Made by a program: the position numbers and the translations under genes. The notes below the pieces were generated by a model. It was not told the DNA's origin and searched no databases. It saw only the letters and a program-made list of their open reading frames with translations. From an uncultured Hyphomicrobiales bacterium (lineage in GTDB: Bacteria; Pseudomonadota; Alphaproteobacteria; Rhizobiales; Beijerinckiaceae), in NCBI GenBank assembly GCA_903861645.1, contig CAIOVE010000031.1:1-44414 (forward strand): DNA of 44,414 nucleotides. The letters are read 5' to 3'. This document shows, one piece after another, positions 25,297 to 34,549 of this stretch. Position 1 is the stretch's first letter, and every line of letters begins with the position of its first letter.

Positions 25297-26277
25297 ATGC
25301 TGTTCTTGTTTCTAATTTTGCCTGGCCTTCTCGTTCTGCTCATCGTCATGGCCATCGCTCTCACGGCGTCGGAGCCACCGTCAATCGACCCGTCCCGGGA
25401 CGTCTTTGGTTTCGCGGCGCTCAAAGTTCGCGCGCTTGTTCGCGACGCCGCGGTTTTGTCCAGATATGCCGCGCGCGATGGCGAAGCGCTCCCGTTTCGT
25501 CTTTATGAATCGAGCGCCAATCGCGTTCTGATTTTCATGCACGGTTCCTCCTACCATGGGGCAGGGTATGAAGCACTGGCGCGGTCGATCAGCGAGGCTG
25601 GGGTCGCCAAGGTTGTCCTGCCAAACGCGCGTGGGCATTATTTCGCCGGGTCTCGTCGCGGCGATGTCGATTACATCGGTCAGTTGGAGGATGACATCGC
25701 CGATCTGATCGCGCATCTGCGCGCGCGGGGCATGTCGGGTCCGATCATGCTGGGTGGCCATTCGAGCGGCGGAGGCTTCGCGATCCGTTTCGCCGGCGGT
25801 CGCCATGGAAGGCTTGTCTCAACCTATGTCTTGTTAAGTCCGATTATTCCCACTTCTCCCGCCATGCGCGGTGGAGACGCCGGCGGATGGGCGAGTTTGC
25901 ATGCGCGGCGGATTTTTGGCTTGCTGATATTCAACGCGCTTGGAATCAAGGGTTTCAACGCGCTGCCCGTCATCGCTTTCAACAAACCCGTCGATTTGCG
26001 AGATGGAACCGAGACGCTCGCCTATTCCCATCGCCTCAACGCTTCGATGCATCCCCGTTATCGCTTCGCGGGGGATCTTGCCGCGCTCGATGACAGGGCC
26101 GTTGTCCTGATCGGGGACAGGGATGAAGCCATTGACTCCACTGCGTTGCGCGGCATTTTCGCGGCGCACGCGCCGCGCGCGGCCTTCGCGATTCTGCCGG
26201 GGGTCAATCATTTCGGGGTTTTCAACGATCCCGTCGCGATTGCCGCTATCGCCGAAGCGCTGAGCGTCTTGCCGTAG
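25297..26277 (+). CDS. Membrane-anchored alpha/beta hydrolase (serine hydrolase)
   Basis: A 326-residue protein with an N-terminal anchor (2-22) and an alpha/beta-hydrolase fold. Visible elements are the oxyanion-side HGSSYHGAGYE, the nucleophile Ser156 in GGHSSGGG, an acid at Asp274 or Asp276 in IGDRDEAID and His305 in PGVNHFGVF. The ATG at 25297 is chosen because the anchor begins there; an in-frame TTG at 25249 would add 16 non-hydrophobic residues. The substrate is unknown (lipase/lysophospholipase-like by overall pattern). It stands alone between the CDF and MFS genes. Confidence 0.85.
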   Translation: MLFLFLILPGLLVLLIVMAIALTASEPPSIDPSRDVFGFAALKVRALVRDAAVLSRYAARDGEALPFRLYESSANRVLIFMHGSSYHGAGYEALARSISEAGVAKVVLPNARGHYFAGSRRGDVDYIGQLEDDIADLIAHLRARGMSGPIMLGGHSSGGGFAIRFAGGRHGRLVSTYVLLSPIIPTSPAMRGGDAGGWASLHARRIFGLLIFNALGIKGFNALPVIAFNKPVDLRDGTETLAYSHRLNASMHPRYRFAGDLAALDDRAVVLIGDRDEAIDSTALRGIFAAHAPRAAFAILPGVNHFGVFNDPVAIAAIAEALSVLP

Positions 26278-26333
26278 CCTTGGGCATCCATCCGCGCTAG
26301 ACATCGGCTCCTTTCCAGCCGAGCGCGTCGCCG

Positions 26334-27524
26334 ATGCCATCCATCTCCTCCCGCAAGCCCTTCATTATTCTGGCGGCGGCATTCCTTGTTCTCTTCATCA
26401 ACGGCGGCGCTCGCCATGCCATCGGGTTGACGTTGAAACCCATGGTGGAGGACATGGGTTGGGTGCGGGGCGATCTGGGTTTCGCCGTCGCCATTTTTCA
26501 GGTCTGCACGGCGTTCGCCATGTTCCTGTCGGGCCGCGCCATCGACGCGTTCAGCCCACGCTCGGTGCTCTGCGGCGGCCTGTTTCTATGCGGACTCGCG
26601 ACGCTGGCCATGGCGTGGGTAACGCAACCGTGGCACGTCCTTGTTCTTTTCGGTGTCTTCTATGCCATCGGCAATGGCGTCTCCGGCGTCGTGCCTGTCG
26701 CGGTCATGGTGTCGCGCGCCTATCCCGCCGGCGCCGGCGCCGCGAGCGGTATTGGCATCTCCGGCATGAGCGTCGGCCAGTTCTTCATGATTGGCGCGCT
26801 GTCCTACGCCCTGGCGACGCTCGGCTGGCGTCAGGTCTTCCTGTGGGCGGGCGGGGCGCATTTCGTGCTGCTGCCGCTGTTGTTCTGGGCCATTCCCGGC
26901 GGCGACAAATCGGGGCCAAGGGCGGGCGCGGGGCAGGTGGGCCTCACCATGAAGCAGGCGACGCGAACCCGCCGTTTCTGGATTCTCACCATTGTTTACG
27001 CAATTTGTGGTTTTGACGATTTTTTCGTGACGACCCATGTCGTGGCGTTCGCGCTCGACAGCGGGTTGAAGCCCGCCATCGCCGGCAATCTGCTGGCGAT
27101 CATGGGCGTCACGGGCCTGATCGGCGTCCTGGCCTCGGGCTATTGGGGCGACCGTTCGGGGCCGGCGCCGGCCACGATCACGGCCTTCGCCGCGCGCACG
27201 GCTGTTTTCGCGCTGGTTTATGTCGATCAATCGCCGCTATCGGTGACGATCTTCGCGCTGGTCTTCGGACTGACGTTCCTGATGACCGCGCCGCTGACCG
27301 TGCTGTTCGTGCGCGACGCCTTTGGCGTGGCGCATCTTGGGGCGATCGCCGGCCTTGTCACCATGGTTCATCATATTTTTGGCGGCATTGGCGCCTGGCT
27401 CGGCGCGGCGGTGTTCGACCACACAGGTCATTATGACGGCGCCTTCGCCGTCGCCTGCATCGGGTCGCTGGTCGCGCTCGTGTTCACCATGATGATTCCC
27501 CCCCGGCAAACCGCGCTGGCCTGA
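26334..27524 (+). CDS. Major facilitator superfamily transporter
   Basis: A 396-residue protein with 12 predicted membrane segments and the monocarboxylate/oxalate-formate-type MFS layout. The first segment contains NGGARHAIGLTLKPMVEDMG, and the loop 2-3 signature is degenerate (SGRAIDAFSPRSVLCGGLF). A long cytoplasmic loop with KQATRTRRFWILTIVYAICG starts the second half. The substrate cannot be told. The stop is followed by a small GCCC-CGAAA-GGGC hairpin (27527-27539) that may end transcription, though its T-run is 8 nt further on and doubles as the next promoter spacer. Confidence 0.87.
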   Translation: MPSISSRKPFIILAAAFLVLFINGGARHAIGLTLKPMVEDMGWVRGDLGFAVAIFQVCTAFAMFLSGRAIDAFSPRSVLCGGLFLCGLATLAMAWVTQPWHVLVLFGVFYAIGNGVSGVVPVAVMVSRAYPAGAGAASGIGISGMSVGQFFMIGALSYALATLGWRQVFLWAGGAHFVLLPLLFWAIPGGDKSGPRAGAGQVGLTMKQATRTRRFWILTIVYAICGFDDFFVTTHVVAFALDSGLKPAIAGNLLAIMGVTGLIGVLASGYWGDRSGPAPATITAFAARTAVFALVYVDQSPLSVTIFALVFGLTFLMTAPLTVLFVRDAFGVAHLGAIAGLVTMVHHIFGGIGAWLGAAVFDHTGHYDGAFAVACIGSLVALVFTMMIPPRQTALA

Positions 27525-27541
27525 GGGCCCCGAAAGGGCGG

Positions 27542-27579
27542 TTGACATTTTTTGCCCTCGTGTGTTAGTGAATATTCAC
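27542..27579 (+). promoter_or_regulatory. Candidate promoter with 12-bp palindromic operator GTGAATATTCAC
   Basis: TTGACA at 27542-27547 is a perfect -35 hexamer, and a weak -10 (TTAGTG at 27565-27570, or the overlapping TAGTGA) lies 17-18 nt downstream. GTGAATATTCAC at 27568-27579 is a perfect 12-bp inverted repeat that overlaps the -10 region, where a repressor would block RNA polymerase. The downstream operon encodes its own TetR-family regulator, and TetR proteins of lipid metabolism such as Bacillus FadR use sites with a TGA...TCA core. The assignment of the TetR protein to this site is inference. Confidence 0.55.
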
Positions 27580-27600
27580 ATACTGAATGGGGAGCTTCGT

Positions 27601-30600
27601 ATGTTTGCCTCGCTGATGGGTTCGCGCCGGTTCGCGCCACTGTTCTGGTGCCAGTTCTTTTCAGCGTTCAACGACAATTTCGTGCGGCAGATGCTGGCGC
27701 TGACCATTTTGTTTCGCCTCGGGGAGGGACAATCCGGGCCGCTGATCACCCTGGCCGTGGCGATCTTCATTCTTCCGTCGCTGCTGATTTCGGCGCTCGG
27801 CGGCGAAATCGCCGACTCTCACGACAAATGCATCATCGCGCGCCGGCTGAAGTTCGCCGAGATATTCGTGCAACTGGTCGCGGCCGCGGGCTTCTGGTTC
27901 AGCTCGCTGCCCATGCTCTACGCGGCGCTTTTCGGACTTGGCGTTATTGCCGCCCTGTTTGGTCCGATCAAATACGGCATCCTCCCGGATCATCTGGGAA
28001 CGCGAGAGCTGCCCGCGGGGAACGCGTTGATAGAGGGCGCGACGTTTCTCGCGATTTTGCTTGGCTTGATCGTTGGCGGGTACGCCGCCGATCACGCGCG
28101 CGCGCCGTGGACGGTGGTCGCGCAACTGACGTTGATCGCCCTCGCGTGCTGGGGGGCGAGCCGTTTCATTCCGGCGACCGGCGTCGCGGCGCCGGGCCTG
28201 CGCGTCAATCCCAACATATTGGCTTCGACCGGCGCCATGTTGCGCGAGTTGCGAAGCGACGGCCGCTTGTGGATCGGTGGACTCGCGGTCAGTCTTTTCT
28301 GGATGACCGGCGCGGTGGCGCTTTCGCTCGTGCCCGTCGTCATCAAAACACGCATTGGTGGCGGCGTGGATGTCGAGACGGCGATCAGCGCGCTGTTCGC
28401 CATTGGCGTGGCCATTGGATCCCTGCTGGCGGCGATGATTTCCCATGGGCGCATCATCCTGCTCGCGACGCCGGTAGCAGGCCTGATCATGGCGGGATTT
28501 CTGCTTGATCTTGGTCTGGCGACGTTCGGCTTGTCGACGGCGGCGTCGGAAATGGCGCTGATGGATTTCCTCAAGAGCGCGGTCGGCGCGCGCATCGCCA
28601 TTGACGTCGCGGGGCTCGCGGCCGCCGGTGGCCTGTTCGTCGTGCCGGTCTTTTCAGCCGTTCAGTCATGGGCGGGCGAGGACCGCCGCGCGCGCGTCAT
28701 CGCCGGCGTTAATATCCTCAACGCGCTGTTCATGGTTGGCGGCACAATCGTCGTCGCCGGCTTGCAGGCGGCGGGCTCGAGCGAACCCGCCTTGCTTGCC
28801 GGCCTCGGTCTCGTCAACGCGTGTGTCGCCATCTGGCTGTTTCGCGCGCTGCCGGGCAATTTCATTTCGGATTTCCTGCACCTCGTATTCCGACTTTTCA
28901 ACCGACTGGAAGTCATTGGCCTCGAGAACCTGAAACTGGCCGGCGATCGTCACGTCATCGCGGTCAATCATCTGTCGTTCCTCGACGCGCCCGTGTTGTT
29001 GTCCATTCTCGACAACAGGCCGGTCTTCGTGATTGACTGGCAGATCGCGCGGCTCTGGTGGGTCAGGCCCTTCCTGCGGGCGGCGCGCTGCTATCCGATG
29101 GACCCGATCAAGCCGTTGTCGACCCGAGGCCTGATCAAGGAAGTGCAGGCGAGCCATCCGCTCGTCATCTTTCCCGAGGGACGGATCACCGTCACGGGCG
29201 CGCTGATGAAGGTCTATCACGGCGCGGCGATGATCGCCGACAAGGCAGGCGCCGCCGTCGTGCCCGTTCGTCTGGAAGGGCTGGAACGCACCTACTTTTC
29301 CCGGCTGCGCGATGGTCTGACGCGTCGCGCGTTGTTTCCGAAGGTCAAGGTCACGTTCCTCGCGCCGCGTCGGCTGGAGATCGAGCCGGGGCTGGTTGGC
29401 CGCAAGCGCAGGCAGGCGGCGGGCGCGGCGCTCTACGACATCATGTCCGATCTGATTTTCGAGACCACGGATACGAGCCAGACGCTGACGCGCGCCCTGA
29501 CGGAGGGCGCGCGCAAGGCGGGCGCGGCCAAGATCGTTCTCGAAGACCCCGTGACCGGCGCGCTCAGCGCGCGCATGTTGCGCGCGGGCGCGGCGGTGCT
29601 TGGCCGCAAGATCGCCGCGATCAGCGAACCCGGCGAATGCTTGGGTCTGATGTTGCCCAACGCCAATGGTGTCGCGGTCACGTTTTTCGCCGTGCAGGCG
29701 GCGGGGCGCGTCGCGGCGATGCTCAACTACACGGCGGGCGCCGTGAACCTTCGCTCGGCCTGCGCCGCGACCCGCGTGAAAACCGTTCTGACGTCGCGCG
29801 CCTTCATCGAGAAGGCGAAGCTCGAAGCCATCGTCGCGGCGCTCGGCGCGGACGTGGGCATCGTTTACCTTGAGGACGTCAGGGCAACCGTGACTCGGCT
29901 GGATCGCATCCGCGGACTTCTGGAGTCTGGCCGTGAGTTTCACAAGCGCGCGCCCGACGATCCGGCGGTCATCCTGTTTACATCGGGTTCGGAGGGCGCC
30001 CCGAAAGGCGTCGCGCTGTCACATCGCAATCTGCTGGCGAACGTGGCGCAAATAAACGCGCGCTACGATATCACGCCCGCCGATATCGTGTTCAACGTAT
30101 TGCCCGTGTTTCATTCCTTTGGCCTTACCGGCGGCATGTTGATGCCCTTGCTTTCTGGCATGAAGGTCTTCCTTTATCCCTCGCCGCTGCATTATCGCAT
30201 CATCCCGGAATTGATCTACGGGAACAACGCGACCGTGCTGTTTGGCACCGACACGTTCCTGAATGGCTACGCGCGCATGGCGAATCCCTATGATTTCCGC
30301 TCGTTGCGCTACATCGTGGCGGGCGCGGAGCGGGTGAAGGACGAAACGCGCAAGACCTACATGGAAAAGTTCGGCATTCGCATCATGGAGGGTTATGGCG
30401 TCACCGAGGCCGCGCCCGTGCTCGCGGTCAATTCGCCCATGTTCAGTCGCGCCGGCACGGTGGGACGCCTGATGCCTGGCATCGAACACAGGCTTGAGCC
30501 CGTGCCGGGCATCGAGGACGGCGGTCGCCTGCTCGTGCGCGGCCCCAACATCATGCTGGGCTATTTCCGCGCCGACAATCCCGGCGTCCTCGAACCCACG

Positions 30601-31002
30601 CCCGGCGGCTGGCACGACACGGGCGACATCTGCGCGGTCGATCCGCTGACTTTCGTCACGATCAAGGGGCGCGCGAAACGCTTCGCCAAGATCGCCGGCG
30701 AGATGGTTTCGCTGGCGGCGATCGAGCAGATGACGGCCGATCTCTGGCCCGAGCACGCGCCCGCGGCCGTTGCCTTGCCCGATCCGCGCAAGGGCGAGCG
30801 CATCGTGATGATCACCACAAAGGTGGGGGCGACGCGCGCGGAAATTCTCGCGCACATGAAAACGCGCGGCGCGACGGAGTTGATGGCGCCCTCCGAGATA
30901 TTCATCGTGGACGCGCTGCCGTTGCTCGGCTCCGGCAAGACGGATTACGTCGAACTTAACCGTCTTGCGCGCGAGCGCGCCGGCGTGATGGCGGGGGGCT
31001 GA
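27601..31002 (+). CDS. aas: Three-domain Aas-like protein: LplT-type MFS, PlsC acyltransferase, acyl-ACP synthetase
   Basis: A 1133-residue fusion. Residues 1-410 are an MFS transporter related to LplT, the lysophospholipid flippase (CQFFSAFNDNFVRQMLALTI). About 430-630 are a PlsC acyltransferase with the HX4D motif His457-Asp462 in NHLSFLDAP and the FPEGRI block. About 640-1130 are an AMP-binding ligase with the P-loop LFTSGSEGAPKGVALSHRN near 792-810, EGYGVTEAAPV and WHDTGD. Together these would import lysophospholipids and re-acylate them. ATG 27601 has GGGAG upstream; an in-frame GTG at 27562 lies in the promoter. It is followed 1 nt later by the TetR gene. Confidence 0.92.
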   Translation: MFASLMGSRRFAPLFWCQFFSAFNDNFVRQMLALTILFRLGEGQSGPLITLAVAIFILPSLLISALGGEIADSHDKCIIARRLKFAEIFVQLVAAAGFWFSSLPMLYAALFGLGVIAALFGPIKYGILPDHLGTRELPAGNALIEGATFLAILLGLIVGGYAADHARAPWTVVAQLTLIALACWGASRFIPATGVAAPGLRVNPNILASTGAMLRELRSDGRLWIGGLAVSLFWMTGAVALSLVPVVIKTRIGGGVDVETAISALFAIGVAIGSLLAAMISHGRIILLATPVAGLIMAGFLLDLGLATFGLSTAASEMALMDFLKSAVGARIAIDVAGLAAAGGLFVVPVFSAVQSWAGEDRRARVIAGVNILNALFMVGGTIVVAGLQAAGSSEPALLAGLGLVNACVAIWLFRALPGNFISDFLHLVFRLFNRLEVIGLENLKLAGDRHVIAVNHLSFLDAPVLLSILDNRPVFVIDWQIARLWWVRPFLRAARCYPMDPIKPLSTRGLIKEVQASHPLVIFPEGRITVTGALMKVYHGAAMIADKAGAAVVPVRLEGLERTYFSRLRDGLTRRALFPKVKVTFLAPRRLEIEPGLVGRKRRQAAGAALYDIMSDLIFETTDTSQTLTRALTEGARKAGAAKIVLEDPVTGALSARMLRAGAAVLGRKIAAISEPGECLGLMLPNANGVAVTFFAVQAAGRVAAMLNYTAGAVNLRSACAATRVKTVLTSRAFIEKAKLEAIVAALGADVGIVYLEDVRATVTRLDRIRGLLESGREFHKRAPDDPAVILFTSGSEGAPKGVALSHRNLLANVAQINARYDITPADIVFNVLPVFHSFGLTGGMLMPLLSGMKVFLYPSPLHYRIIPELIYGNNATVLFGTDTFLNGYARMANPYDFRSLRYIVAGAERVKDETRKTYMEKFGIRIMEGYGVTEAAPVLAVNSPMFSRAGTVGRLMPGIEHRLEPVPGIEDGGRLLVRGPNIMLGYFRADNPGVLEPTPGGWHDTGDICAVDPLTFVTIKGRAKRFAKIAGEMVSLAAIEQMTADLWPEHAPAAVALPDPRKGERIVMITTKVGATRAEILAHMKTRGATELMAPSEIFIVDALPLLGSGKTDYVELNRLARERAGVMAGG

Positions 31003-31003
31003 C

Positions 31004-31597
31004 GTGGAGCCCGCGCGCAAAACCACCCATCGCCGCGACAGCGTCGCGACACGCGCCCGCATCGAAAAGGAGGCGCTGCGCCTGTTCGCCGAGAAGGGCG
31101 TCGATGGCGCCACGATCAAGGATATCGCCCAGGCGGTGGGCGTCGCCGACGCCGCGCTCTATCGCTATTATCCATCGAAGGAAGACATCGCGCGCGACGT
31201 TTTCACCCGCCATTACGCGGCGCTGTCGGAGGAGATTCGCGCCATCGGCGCGCGCGCGGAGCCTTTTGCCGCGACGGCGCGCGCGCTGGTGAAGCTATTG
31301 TGCGAGCTCTTCGACGGCGCCCCGGATGTTTTTTCCTTCATCCTGCTGAACCAGCATGCGCATCTTCGCTACGTCGGCCGGCGCGGCAACGCGGTCGAGG
31401 AACTGCGCGTCATCATGGCGCGCGCCCATGCGCGTGGCGAAATCGCGATTGGCGATCCAGACCTTGCCGCCGCGGTCGCCCTCGGCGCGGCCCTTCAGCC
31501 CGCCGTTTTCAAACTCTATGGCCGCTTGCCCGGCCCGTTGACCGATCACGCGGAGGCTCTGGCGGTCGCCGCCATTCGCGCGGTTGGCGCGGCGTAA
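31004..31597 (+). CDS. TetR-family transcriptional regulator
   Basis: A 197-residue regulator: N-terminal helix-turn-helix (about 15-60, RARIEKEALRLFAEKGVDGA and the recognition region VADAALYRYYPSKEDI), then a helical ligand-binding domain. The start is GTG, one nucleotide after the aas stop, with a G-rich ribosome binding site (GGGGGG) inside the aas end, so it is cotranslated with aas. A perfect palindrome over the aas promoter is its likely target, suggesting autoregulated control of phospholipid remodelling by an acyl-type ligand. The ligand is speculative. Confidence 0.9.
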   Translation: MEPARKTTHRRDSVATRARIEKEALRLFAEKGVDGATIKDIAQAVGVADAALYRYYPSKEDIARDVFTRHYAALSEEIRAIGARAEPFAATARALVKLLCELFDGAPDVFSFILLNQHAHLRYVGRRGNAVEELRVIMARAHARGEIAIGDPDLAAAVALGAALQPAVFKLYGRLPGPLTDHAEALAVAAIRAVGAA

Positions 31598-31668
31598 CCG
31601 GCCGCTTTGGCTGTCGACGGCGCGCCCAAAATCATGCGAATGTGGCGCGTCAGGAGAGAACCGCCCGC

Positions 31669-34344
31669 ATGACACAGAACGCCGTCCGCGCCCCCGTCCA
31701 TCTGGCTGATTACCGGCGGCCGGATTATCTGATCGACACGGTCAATCTGGATGTCAGCCTGCATCCGACGGCGACCCGCGTCATCGCGAAGCTGGCGCTG
31801 CGGCCGAACCCGCGCGGCGTCGCTGGCGCGCCGCTGCGCCTCGACGGCGACGGCCTGCGCGCGGTCAGGGTCGAACTCGACGACGCCGCGCTGGATCTTG
31901 GCAAGCTCGACATCGCGCCGGATCGGCTTGTGATCGCCGCGCCGCCCGCTGGCGCGTTCAGCCTGTTGATTGAAACCATCGTCGATCCCACGGCGAATAC
32001 CCAGCTCAGTGGTCTCTATCGCTCCGGCTCCGCCTATTGCACCCAATGCGAGGCGGAAGGGTTTCGGCGGATCACGTACTTCCTCGATCGGCCCGATGTG
32101 CTCGCCGTTTACACGACGCGCATCGAGGCCGGGAAATCCGAGGCGCCTGTGTTGCTCGGCAACGGCAATCCCGTCGAGCACGGCGATATTGAAGGGGGCG
32201 CGCGGCATTTCGCGATCTGGCACGATCCCCATCCCAAGCCCGCGTATCTGTTCGCGCTGGTCGGCGGCGATCTCGGCTCCATCCATGATGCGTTTCGCAC
32301 GCGGTCGGGGCGGGACGTGAAGCTCGGCATTTATGTCGAACATGGCAACGAGGGCCGCGCCGCCTATGCGATGGACGCGCTCAAGCGATCTATGAAATGG
32401 GACGAGGACGTGTTTGGCCGCGAATACGATCTTGACGTTTTCAACATTGTCGCCGTCTCCGACTTCAATATGGGGGCGATGGAAAACAAGGGATTGAACG
32501 TCTTCAACGACAAATACGTTCTCGCCCTGCCACGCACGGCCACCGACGGCGACTACGCTGGCATCGAGACCGTCATCGCGCACGAATATTTTCATAACTG
32601 GACGGGCAACCGCATTACCTGCCGCGACTGGTTCCAGCTATGCCTCAAGGAGGGGCTGACGGTTTTCCGCGACCAGGAATTTTCATCCGACCAGCGGTCG
32701 CGCCCGGTCAAGCGCATCGCCGATGTTCGCACGCTGCGCGCCTCGCAGTTCACCGAGGACGCGGGGCCGTTGGCTCATAACGTCAGGCCCGAAACATATC
32801 TCGAGATCAATAATTTCTATACGCCGACCGTTTATGAAAAAGGCGCCGAGGTCATCCGCGCCCTCAAGACTTTCATTGGTCCGGAAGCGTTTCACGCGGG
32901 CATGGACCTGTATTTCAGCCGCTACGATGGAACCGCGGCGACGGTCGAGGATTTCATTGGCTGTTTCGCCGAGGCCTCCGGTCGTGATCTCGCGCAATTC
33001 ATGCGCTGGTACAGTCAGGCGGGAACGCCGCTGCTGACCGCGCGCGGCGTCCATGACGCCGCCGCGGGCGTCTACACACTCGATCTCGCGCAGACGACGC
33101 CACCCACGCCGGGCCAGCCGGACAAGTTGCCGCTCGTCATTCCCGTGGCGCTCGGACTTGTCGGCCCCGATGGCAAGGACATGGCGCTCGATACGCCGGA
33201 AGAAAACGAGCCCGGCGGCGCGAGCGCCGATGAGCGCGCGTCGGGCGTCTTCATTTTGACCACGCCGTCGCGACGCATCGTGTTTCGGCGCGTCGAGACG
33301 CGGCCCACGCCCTCGCTGTTGCGCCGGTTTTCCGCGCCCGCGCGGCTGGATTGCGAATACGACGCCGATGATCTCCTGCGACTTTTGCGAGGCGACAGCG
33401 ATCTATTCAATCGCTGGCAGGCGGCGCAAACCTACGCGACGCGATTGCTGACTCATTCCGTCGACAACATCCGGGCGGGTGGCGACGCCATCGAGGATGT
33501 TCGCTTCATTGACGCCATTGGCTCGCTGCTCGCGACGGAGACGAAAGATCAAGCCTTTGTCGCGCAGGCGATCAGCTTGCCGACGGAGAACGATCTGGCG
33601 CGCGAAATCGGGACCGACGTTGACCCCGCCGCCATCTTCGCCGCGCGACGCGCCTTGCGCCGAGCCATGGCGCGGCGGCTTGAAAACGTGGCGCTGGCAT
33701 CTATCGAAACCCTCGCCGCGTCTGGCGTCGCCTTTACGCCGGACGCCGCGGGCGCTGGCCGCAGGGCGCTCAAGAACGTGTTGCTCGATCTGGCTTGCGC
33801 GGGCGACGACGGCAAGGGCCTCGCACTGGCCGAGCGCTTGTTCGAGCATGCCGACAACATGACCGATCAGCTTGGCGCGCTCGTCGCGCTGTCGCAGGCG
33901 CCGGGCGCGCGCCGCGAGCGGGCGCTGGACATGTTCTTCCGTGCGCATGCCGCCTATCCCCTCGTCATCGACAAATGGTTCGCGTTGCAGGCAACATTGC
34001 CAGAGGCGGGCACGTTGGACAGGGTGCGCGAACTCATGGCGCATCATGCCTTCTCCAAATCCAATCCCAACCGCTTGCGCGCGCTCGTCGGTTCCTTCGC
34101 GTCCGGCAATCCGACGTGCTTCCACGCGGCGGACGGTTCCGGGCACGATTTTGTCGCCGGCGTTGTTATCGACCTGGACACGAGCAATCCGCAGATCGCG
34201 GCCCGTCTTCTTGGAGCGTTCAGATCGTGGCGGACATTGGAACCCCGACGTCGCGCGAGCGCCGAGGCAGCGTTGCGCCGCATTTCCTCGATCGCGACAC
34301 TATCGGCTGATACGCGCGACATCGTCGATCGGTCCCTTGGCTGA
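31669..34344 (+). CDS. pepN: Aminopeptidase N (M1 family)
   Basis: An 891-residue zinc aminopeptidase of the gammaproteobacterial/alphaproteobacterial PepN type. The substrate-exopeptidase motif GAMEN is at 269-273. The zinc site is His305-Glu306-x-x-His309 with Glu328 (HEYFHNWTGNRITCRDW then FQLCLKEGL). N-terminal beta domain, catalytic domain, a small beta domain and a C-terminal helical domain (about 545-890) are all present, so it is full length. The ATG at 31669 is preceded by AGGAGAG about 13 nt upstream; the frame is open upstream inside the TetR gene, but family length fits this start. Cytosolic; broad N-terminal specificity. Confidence 0.96.
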   Translation: MTQNAVRAPVHLADYRRPDYLIDTVNLDVSLHPTATRVIAKLALRPNPRGVAGAPLRLDGDGLRAVRVELDDAALDLGKLDIAPDRLVIAAPPAGAFSLLIETIVDPTANTQLSGLYRSGSAYCTQCEAEGFRRITYFLDRPDVLAVYTTRIEAGKSEAPVLLGNGNPVEHGDIEGGARHFAIWHDPHPKPAYLFALVGGDLGSIHDAFRTRSGRDVKLGIYVEHGNEGRAAYAMDALKRSMKWDEDVFGREYDLDVFNIVAVSDFNMGAMENKGLNVFNDKYVLALPRTATDGDYAGIETVIAHEYFHNWTGNRITCRDWFQLCLKEGLTVFRDQEFSSDQRSRPVKRIADVRTLRASQFTEDAGPLAHNVRPETYLEINNFYTPTVYEKGAEVIRALKTFIGPEAFHAGMDLYFSRYDGTAATVEDFIGCFAEASGRDLAQFMRWYSQAGTPLLTARGVHDAAAGVYTLDLAQTTPPTPGQPDKLPLVIPVALGLVGPDGKDMALDTPEENEPGGASADERASGVFILTTPSRRIVFRRVETRPTPSLLRRFSAPARLDCEYDADDLLRLLRGDSDLFNRWQAAQTYATRLLTHSVDNIRAGGDAIEDVRFIDAIGSLLATETKDQAFVAQAISLPTENDLAREIGTDVDPAAIFAARRALRRAMARRLENVALASIETLAASGVAFTPDAAGAGRRALKNVLLDLACAGDDGKGLALAERLFEHADNMTDQLGALVALSQAPGARRERALDMFFRAHAAYPLVIDKWFALQATLPEAGTLDRVRELMAHHAFSKSNPNRLRALVGSFASGNPTCFHAADGSGHDFVAGVVIDLDTSNPQIAARLLGAFRSWRTLEPRRRASAEAALRRISSIATLSADTRDIVDRSLG

Positions 34345-34549
34345 ACGCCGCGTTCCCGTTTTGATTCCTTTATTCCCGTCGGACGCGCGTTAACAGCGGC
34401 CGACGCTCCGTCAGGTTGTGTCGCGCGGGAATATTTTCGCGCGACGTCGCGTTAACCTCTGGACAAGGATTCAAAGGGGGATTCAGATAGGGGTGATTCG
34501 GCGTTACGCGGCAATGAGCGCTGAATCAATCCGGTCTAGGGGGCCATCA

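Noticed and set aside
27562-27600. GTG at 27562 as the start of the Aas-like protein
   Set aside because: It would place the promoter -10 and the operator palindrome inside the coding region; ATG 27601 has a good GGGAG site and the family N-terminus.
34345-34549. The 205-nt stretch between pepN and the PAS kinase as a possible small gene or RNA
   Set aside because: The open frame in it (from GTG 34418) is just the upstream extension of the kinase frame, and no structured RNA, clear promoter or independent ORF could be supported.
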